NCBI GenBank assembly: GCA_009936765.1
Contig: JAACDL010000003.1
Location: 1-18,760, forward strand
Direction of reading: 5' to 3'
Source of the DNA: Methanobacteriota archaeon
GTDB taxonomy: Archaea > Thermoplasmatota > Poseidoniia > Poseidoniales > Poseidoniaceae
Length of the DNA: 18,760 nucleotides
Positions 15,455 through 18,760 of this stretch are shown here, one piece after another; the first letter of the stretch is position 1, and each line of letters starts with the position of its first letter. Under the pieces are notes generated by a model. It was not told the origin of the DNA. It did no database searches and was given only the letters and a program-made list of their open reading frames with translations. Made by a program: the position numbers and the translations under genes.

Positions 15455-16966
15455 TTGGCACGCAAGAAGGACAAAATTATTGTAAAACTCGACTTACCTA
15501 AAGACGATTCTACACTAACAAAGTTGTATGCCATACTCGCTGTTAGCATCTTCATGGGTTTGGCGTGCTTCGCATTCTGGTTGACAAACTCTCATTTTAC
15601 CACTTCACCAAACGGGCAACCACTTTTCGTGAACACCGTTTGTAAATATGACATGAATTACATTCCTACTTACACAGATAACGAATCTTGTTCGATCCTT
15701 AAAGACGAGCCTGATACATTGGTTATGAGTCCTGAAGAACCATGGGCAGATTTCCTAACTTTAGGTCAGATGTTCGATGTACCAGGCATGGATGAAAACA
15801 TTACCACTGCAGGTCCACCTCAGCCACTCACTGGAACGTGTTCTGTTAGTACTGCGGTTCCATCCGATTATTCATTCATTATTTACGACCCATTTGGGAG
15901 TGAGATTACTCGATACTCGGGTAATACCAAGTCTAAAGATGACAATTGTGAGTTGTTCATTGCCGATATGGAAAGAGGAAATATGTATCAATTAGTGATT
16001 TTATCTGAAGAGGAAGTACAAGAGGCATCATACCGTTTGGAAATGGATTACTATGATGGCATTCCAGAGAATATGAATAACAAGTCTCAATGGATTGGAC
16101 CAGAAGTAAACCTTGGTGGCTTTTCCTTCAGGCCCACTATCTTCCTCAATTTCTTTGGTTTAGGATTCTTCATAACATTCTGGCCTGCCTCCTTCTATTG
16201 GGATAAGGTAAAGGAAAAGACCAACAGAATGGAAGAGAAGTTCCCCGATTTCTTGAGAGATCTTGCTGAATACTGGAAGGGAGGTCTGTCCATGACAGTT
16301 GCAGTTCAGACGCTGGCGACGAGTGAATACGGTGCCCTGAATCATGAAGTCAAAAAGATGAGTGACCAACTTTCTTGGGGTGTAGCATTCGGTGACGTCA
16401 TCGAAATGTTTGCTGTAAGAGTAGGAACTCCACTGGTAATGCGTGCGATTTCGTTAATTTCTGAAGCAAACCGTGCCGGAGGTAAGATTTCTGATATCTT
16501 AGTTACGGCTGCAAACGACAGTCGAGAAATTAAGTTCCTTGAGGGTGAACGAAAGCGTTCAATTTCATCTTATATTTCGGTTATTTGGACCTCGTACGGT
16601 GTTTTCCTAGGTGTTATTGTCGTACTGGCTAAGGTTTTCATTCCAGCTATTGCAGGTTCAAACTCTGAACCTAGTGATGATGGAGACGCAGGAGGAGGCC
16701 AACAGTTGGGTAACATGGTTATCCGTAATATTGAGCCACTGTTCTTCCTTACAATTTTCTATTATGGAGTAACAATGCAAGCCTTAGGCAATGGTTTGAT
16801 GGCTGGATTGATGGCTACTGGTCGATTTACGAGCGGAATGAAGCACTCAGGATTGATGATCCTGATGGCAATGCTTTGTTTCAACATCATTGTATTCACT
16901 CCAGATTTGATTGGTATCACCACCCTGCCTGCTCTAAAACCAGCAGCTGGAACGTTTACGCCATGA
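15455..16966 (+). CDS. Type II secretion/pilus platform protein (TadC/ArlJ-like), second copy with a large exported domain
   Basis: A 503-residue membrane protein. A basic N-terminus leads to helix 1 (about 24-44), then an exported domain of about 180 residues (45-228) with four cysteines (C63, C79, C129, C165), then helix 2 (229-249). The T2SSF-like cytoplasmic domain follows (250-370): EKFPDFLRDLAEYWKGGLSM (261-280) and the SEANRAGGKISDILVTAAND segment (336-355) match archaeal platform proteins. Three more helices lie near 372-399, 427-454 and 464-482. Ordinary family members lack the exported insert. The TTG start at 15455 is fixed by GGAGGTGA four bases upstream. It lies 15 bases after the first platform gene. 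The exported domain may dock filament subunits or partner proteins, which is inference. Confidence 0.92.
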   Translation: MARKKDKIIVKLDLPKDDSTLTKLYAILAVSIFMGLACFAFWLTNSHFTTSPNGQPLFVNTVCKYDMNYIPTYTDNESCSILKDEPDTLVMSPEEPWADFLTLGQMFDVPGMDENITTAGPPQPLTGTCSVSTAVPSDYSFIIYDPFGSEITRYSGNTKSKDDNCELFIADMERGNMYQLVILSEEEVQEASYRLEMDYYDGIPENMNNKSQWIGPEVNLGGFSFRPTIFLNFFGLGFFITFWPASFYWDKVKEKTNRMEEKFPDFLRDLAEYWKGGLSMTVAVQTLATSEYGALNHEVKKMSDQLSWGVAFGDVIEMFAVRVGTPLVMRAISLISEANRAGGKISDILVTAANDSREIKFLEGERKRSISSYISVIWTSYGVFLGVIVVLAKVFIPAIAGSNSEPSDDGDAGGGQQLGNMVIRNIEPLFFLTIFYYGVTMQALGNGLMAGLMATGRFTSGMKHSGLMILMAMLCFNIIVFTPDLIGITTLPALKPAAGTFTP

Positions 16967-16976
16967 GGTGGATTAA

Positions 16977-17414
16977 TTGCAGAATGATGAAAATGCCCAA
17001 ATTCACATCCTTGAGATGCTGACTTTGTTCTGGCTGTTTTTCATGACAGCGGCATTTCTAATCACAGTCCATGTTCCTGATGAAGTTAGTATTTCCATCG
17101 ATGCAGAAATGCAATTCGCTGGAGAAGATGCGATAAACCTCGGAATGGGAACTAATGCTACAGGTGTGGATTACGAATCTAGGCTAGCAGAACTTCTTGG
17201 AAGTGGTGAAAAAGATCAGGCTTGTGAGTTAGTTCAGAGTTATATTGCGACAGGAATTGAAGCGAACTGCTGGCTAGCCAAAGATTCAGGTACTTCTCAA
17301 CCCCATGGTGAGGTTGCAACACCAGGTTCTAGCACAGTAAATGCACATGGATTAATTGCCGTAGATGACCACATTTGGACGATAAGTCTCGATTTATGGG
17401 AGCGTGGCTCATGA
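16977..17414 (+). CDS. Small membrane-anchored pilus-operon protein (DUF7287/7288-like, pilin-related)
   Basis: A 145-residue protein with one N-terminal helix (about 13-32) and an exported C-terminal part with two cysteines, C83 and C98. The segment AQIHILEMLTLFWLFFMTAAF resembles the AQAHTLE-type N-termini of small proteins encoded in haloarchaeal pilus operons, known to me only as DUF families. The canonical K/R-G-Q cleavage site of archaeal class III signal peptides is not present, so processing by the prepilin peptidase is uncertain. One sequon (N60-A-T) lies in the exported part. The TTG start has GAGGTG six bases upstream and comes ten bases after the platform gene. It ends with an ATGA overlap into the next gene. 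It is likely a minor filament or assembly subunit. Confidence 0.82.
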   Translation: MQNDENAQIHILEMLTLFWLFFMTAAFLITVHVPDEVSISIDAEMQFAGEDAINLGMGTNATGVDYESRLAELLGSGEKDQACELVQSYIATGIEANCWLAKDSGTSQPHGEVATPGSSTVNAHGLIAVDDHIWTISLDLWERGS

Positions 17415-17848
17415 TGCGCTCTAGTGGTAAGGATGACAAAGGACAGATGCTATTGGCAACCGGCGTAGTTCTGATGATGTCTTTGCTATCAATGGCTATT
17501 TTTGGTGTAAAAATGGCTGGTATTTCTATGCCATATGATTCTGCAGGAGATGACACAATCAAGGCGTCAGCAGAAGTTGCAAACAGTTTACCTTCGCTCA
17601 CAGAAAGCCGTGCTCAAATCTGGTATGACTCGGGGCTATCTGAATTTGAGAGTGTTGAGAAATCAATCAGTTCGCTGCATGATGACATTCTACATCACGG
17701 GGAGATTAGGGGTGTTGAATTGAAACTCCTCAATATCACGGTAACCGAATCTGATGGCGTTATTTCAGTAAGTACCGAATTAGGCGCAGCTGATAGAAAC
17801 TCTATGCTGACCAGAGTAATATCGTTTGATATCGATTTAGATGATTAG
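17411..17848 (+). CDS. Small pilin-like protein with a class III signal motif
   Basis: A 145-residue protein that starts with a charged leader ending in KGQ (MMRSSGKDDKGQMLLATG), followed by a hydrophobic helix (about 13-34). That is the layout of archaeal class III signal peptides, where a PibD/ArlK-type peptidase cuts after Gly of K-G-Q. The remaining 110 residues are an exported domain with no cysteine and one sequon (NIT in LLNITVTES). GQMLLATGVVLMMSLL also resembles small proteins (DUF7261-like) of haloarchaeal pilus operons. The start is the ATG overlapping the previous stop (ATGA); an in-frame ATG at 17375 lies deep inside the previous gene and is rejected. It closes the operon, is followed by a T-tract, and its stop overlaps the convergent kinase gene by four bases. 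No prepilin peptidase is in the window. Confidence 0.82.
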   Translation: MMRSSGKDDKGQMLLATGVVLMMSLLSMAIFGVKMAGISMPYDSAGDDTIKASAEVANSLPSLTESRAQIWYDSGLSEFESVEKSISSLHDDILHHGEIRGVELKLLNITVTESDGVISVSTELGAADRNSMLTRVISFDIDLDD

Positions 17849-18537
17849 CGTTTTTTACGCCACTCATTCCAAGCAAGGTCTAGCCAATGATTGAATCGTT
17901 CCAGAGTATCTTTGACTCTAGTAGGGTCTAATGTCCTCCAATCAGAGATCCTTGCTTTTTCTTTCAAGGATTCTTGTATTGAACGTATTCTAGGCAGTGA
18001 TGAAATATATCTGTCAGCATTTCTAAACGAGTGACTTTCTCTTTGTTTCAAGAAATCGATATGCTGAGATTCATCTTCAACATGCATCACAATTCCGATT
18101 GCGATTCCACCGGCGTCTCTCCATGTGCGCAAAATTCTGCTACTGGGCTCAAGATGAACACCCTCTAGAATTAGGTCGATTCCTTCTCTCTGAGCTCTTT
18201 CAATAGTTGCTTGAACTCCAGACTCTACCGCTTTACAGGTATCTTGCCAATCTAGGACGGCATCTCCTGATTCTCCTTTTGAGAAAGAAGATCTGTGTAG
18301 TGCAGCATTTTCAGAAATGTCTACAACACGCATAATTTCTCTTATTGCGTCTGTAGATAATAATCTGGCAAACGAATGTTCGTTAGCCACCTTTACAGCA
18401 GTTGTTGACTTTCCAACTCCAGTTGCTCCGGCAATTAATACTAGAATCGGTGGACGACCGGTGACTAATGTTGTCGTCGCCTCAGCGATACCTATCCTCT
18501 TCGCCATTAGATGCTGCTGTGCCTGCTGGCTAATCAA
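17845..18537 (-). CDS. 2-phosphoglycerate kinase-like P-loop kinase (short form)
   Basis: A 230-residue cytoplasmic kinase. It shows Walker A AGATGVGKSTTA (36-47), STDAIREIMR (61-70), RSSFSKGE (82-89) and LILEGVHLEPSSR (122-134), the motif set of archaeal 2-phosphoglycerate kinases that make 2,3-diphosphoglycerate on the way to the cyclic osmolyte/thermoprotectant. The methanogen enzyme has an extra N-terminal ATP-cone-like domain; here only about 30 residues precede the kinase core, so the true substrate may differ. I prefer the TTG at 18537 because GAGGG lies five bases upstream on the minus strand; a TTG at 18549 and an ATG at 18507 are alternatives. The gene is divergent from the aldehyde dehydrogenase and convergent with the pilus operon, whose T-tract terminator lies inside its last codons. 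Confidence 0.85.
   Translation of the reverse strand: MISQQAQQHLMAKRIGIAEATTTLVTGRPPILVLIAGATGVGKSTTAVKVANEHSFARLLSTDAIREIMRVVDISENAALHRSSFSKGESGDAVLDWQDTCKAVESGVQATIERAQREGIDLILEGVHLEPSSRILRTWRDAGGIAIGIVMHVEDESQHIDFLKQRESHSFRNADRYISSLPRIRSIQESLKEKARISDWRTLDPTRVKDTLERFNHWLDLAWNEWRKKR
17849..17862 (+). terminator. T-tract terminator of the pilus operon, inside the opposing gene
   Basis: Directly after the last pilus-operon stop (TAG, 17846-17848) comes CGTTTTTTACGCC with six consecutive T residues on the plus strand and short GCGT/ACGC complementary flanks. Archaeal RNA polymerase terminates at such T-tracts without needing a stable hairpin. On the minus strand the same bases encode the basic C-terminus (RKKR) of the kinase. 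Confidence 0.45.
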
Positions 18538-18587
18538 GACAACCCTCAATGGGAGAGGCTTTGAGGCGGTTCCTCTTCGCCTACTCC

Positions 18588-18760
18588 ATGACGAGTGAAC
18601 AGATGATGATTGCAGGTGAATGGTGTGATGCTGAAGATGGTGCTACTGCAGATGTTCAGAACCCAGCTACAGGCGAAATAATCGCTACAACTCCTAAAGC
18701 TACAATCGGGGATGTTGAGCGATGTGTATCTGCATCTAGAGTTGCATTGGAATCCAAAGA
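18588..18760 (+). CDS. Aldehyde dehydrogenase family protein, N-terminal fragment (cut by the window end)
   Basis: The first 57 codons of a gene that runs off the window. The sequence MIAGEWCDAEDGATADVQNPATGEIIATTPKATIGDVERCVSASRVAL is the standard N-terminal strand region of NAD(P)-dependent aldehyde dehydrogenases: G-E-W, D-V-x-NPATGE-x-I-A-x-x-P-x-A, then the helix with V..C..A.R. The catalytic Cys and Glu lie beyond the window, so the exact substrate (succinate semialdehyde, betaine aldehyde, methylmalonate semialdehyde or other) cannot be told. I chose the ATG at 18588; ATGs at 18603 and 18606 are close alternatives. No ribosome site is evident. It is divergent from the kinase gene, with 50 bases between the starts. 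Confidence 0.85.
   Translation, partial: MTSEQMMIAGEWCDAEDGATADVQNPATGEIIATTPKATIGDVERCVSASRVALESK

Noticed and set aside
1..18760. Mobile element, prophage, CRISPR array or toxin-antitoxin pair
   Set aside because: No transposase, integrase, long terminal repeats, regularly spaced repeats or matching small gene pairs were found; base composition appears even.

Overview
The window reads as a compact, gene-dense piece of archaeal chromosome, most likely from a mesophilic marine euryarchaeon of the Thermoplasmatota, such as Marine Group II (Candidatus Poseidoniales) or a relative. This assignment is inference. It rests on a Bud32-type kinase, a UPF0200 kinase, an archaeal type IV pilus/archaellum-like motor with its platform proteins, a 2-phosphoglycerate-kinase-like protein, Shine-Dalgarno sequences of the GGAGGTGA type mixed with starts that have none, and bacterial-like accessory genes (Mrp, CrcB, CPBP protease, crotonase, aldehyde dehydrogenase). 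Base composition is moderate and looks even throughout. I see no insertion sequence, integrase, tRNA, rRNA or CRISPR array. No gap between genes exceeds about 80 bases.

Layout. 29-394 (-) is an arsenate-reductase/low-molecular-weight phosphatase protein, divergent from a run of 448-786 (small membrane protein), 779-1783 (Mrp-type P-loop ATPase) and 1794-2141 (DUF971), a probable Fe-S assembly group. 2219-4303 is a PAP2-family membrane enzyme fused to a large exported propeller-like domain. It converges on and overlaps a Bud32 kinase (4272-4949, -). Quinolinate synthase NadA (5014-6144, +) follows and converges on a CrcB fluoride channel (6134-6487, -). 6553-8843 (+) holds an XTP/dITP pyrophosphatase, an unknown membrane-anchored acidic protein and a CPBP-family membrane protease. 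These converge on an enoyl-CoA hydratase (8844-9668, -). 9742-12221 is a two-gene ABC exporter, followed by a UPF0200 kinase (12240-12785). A strong hairpin then separates these from a five-gene pilus/secretion operon (12866-17848): motor ATPase, two platform proteins with exported inserts, and two small pilin-like proteins. The operon ends at a T-tract inside the tail of a convergent 2-phosphoglycerate-kinase-like gene (17845-18537, -). The window ends in the first 57 codons of an aldehyde dehydrogenase (18588 onward, +).

The best leads are the pilus operon with its two cysteine-bearing platform inserts, an Mrp protein with no cysteine at all next to a cysteine-rich DUF971 partner, the PAP2/propeller fusion, and the uncharacterised acidic membrane protein paired with a CPBP protease. 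All four convergent gene pairs overlap or abut, so any terminators for them must lie inside opposing coding sequence.
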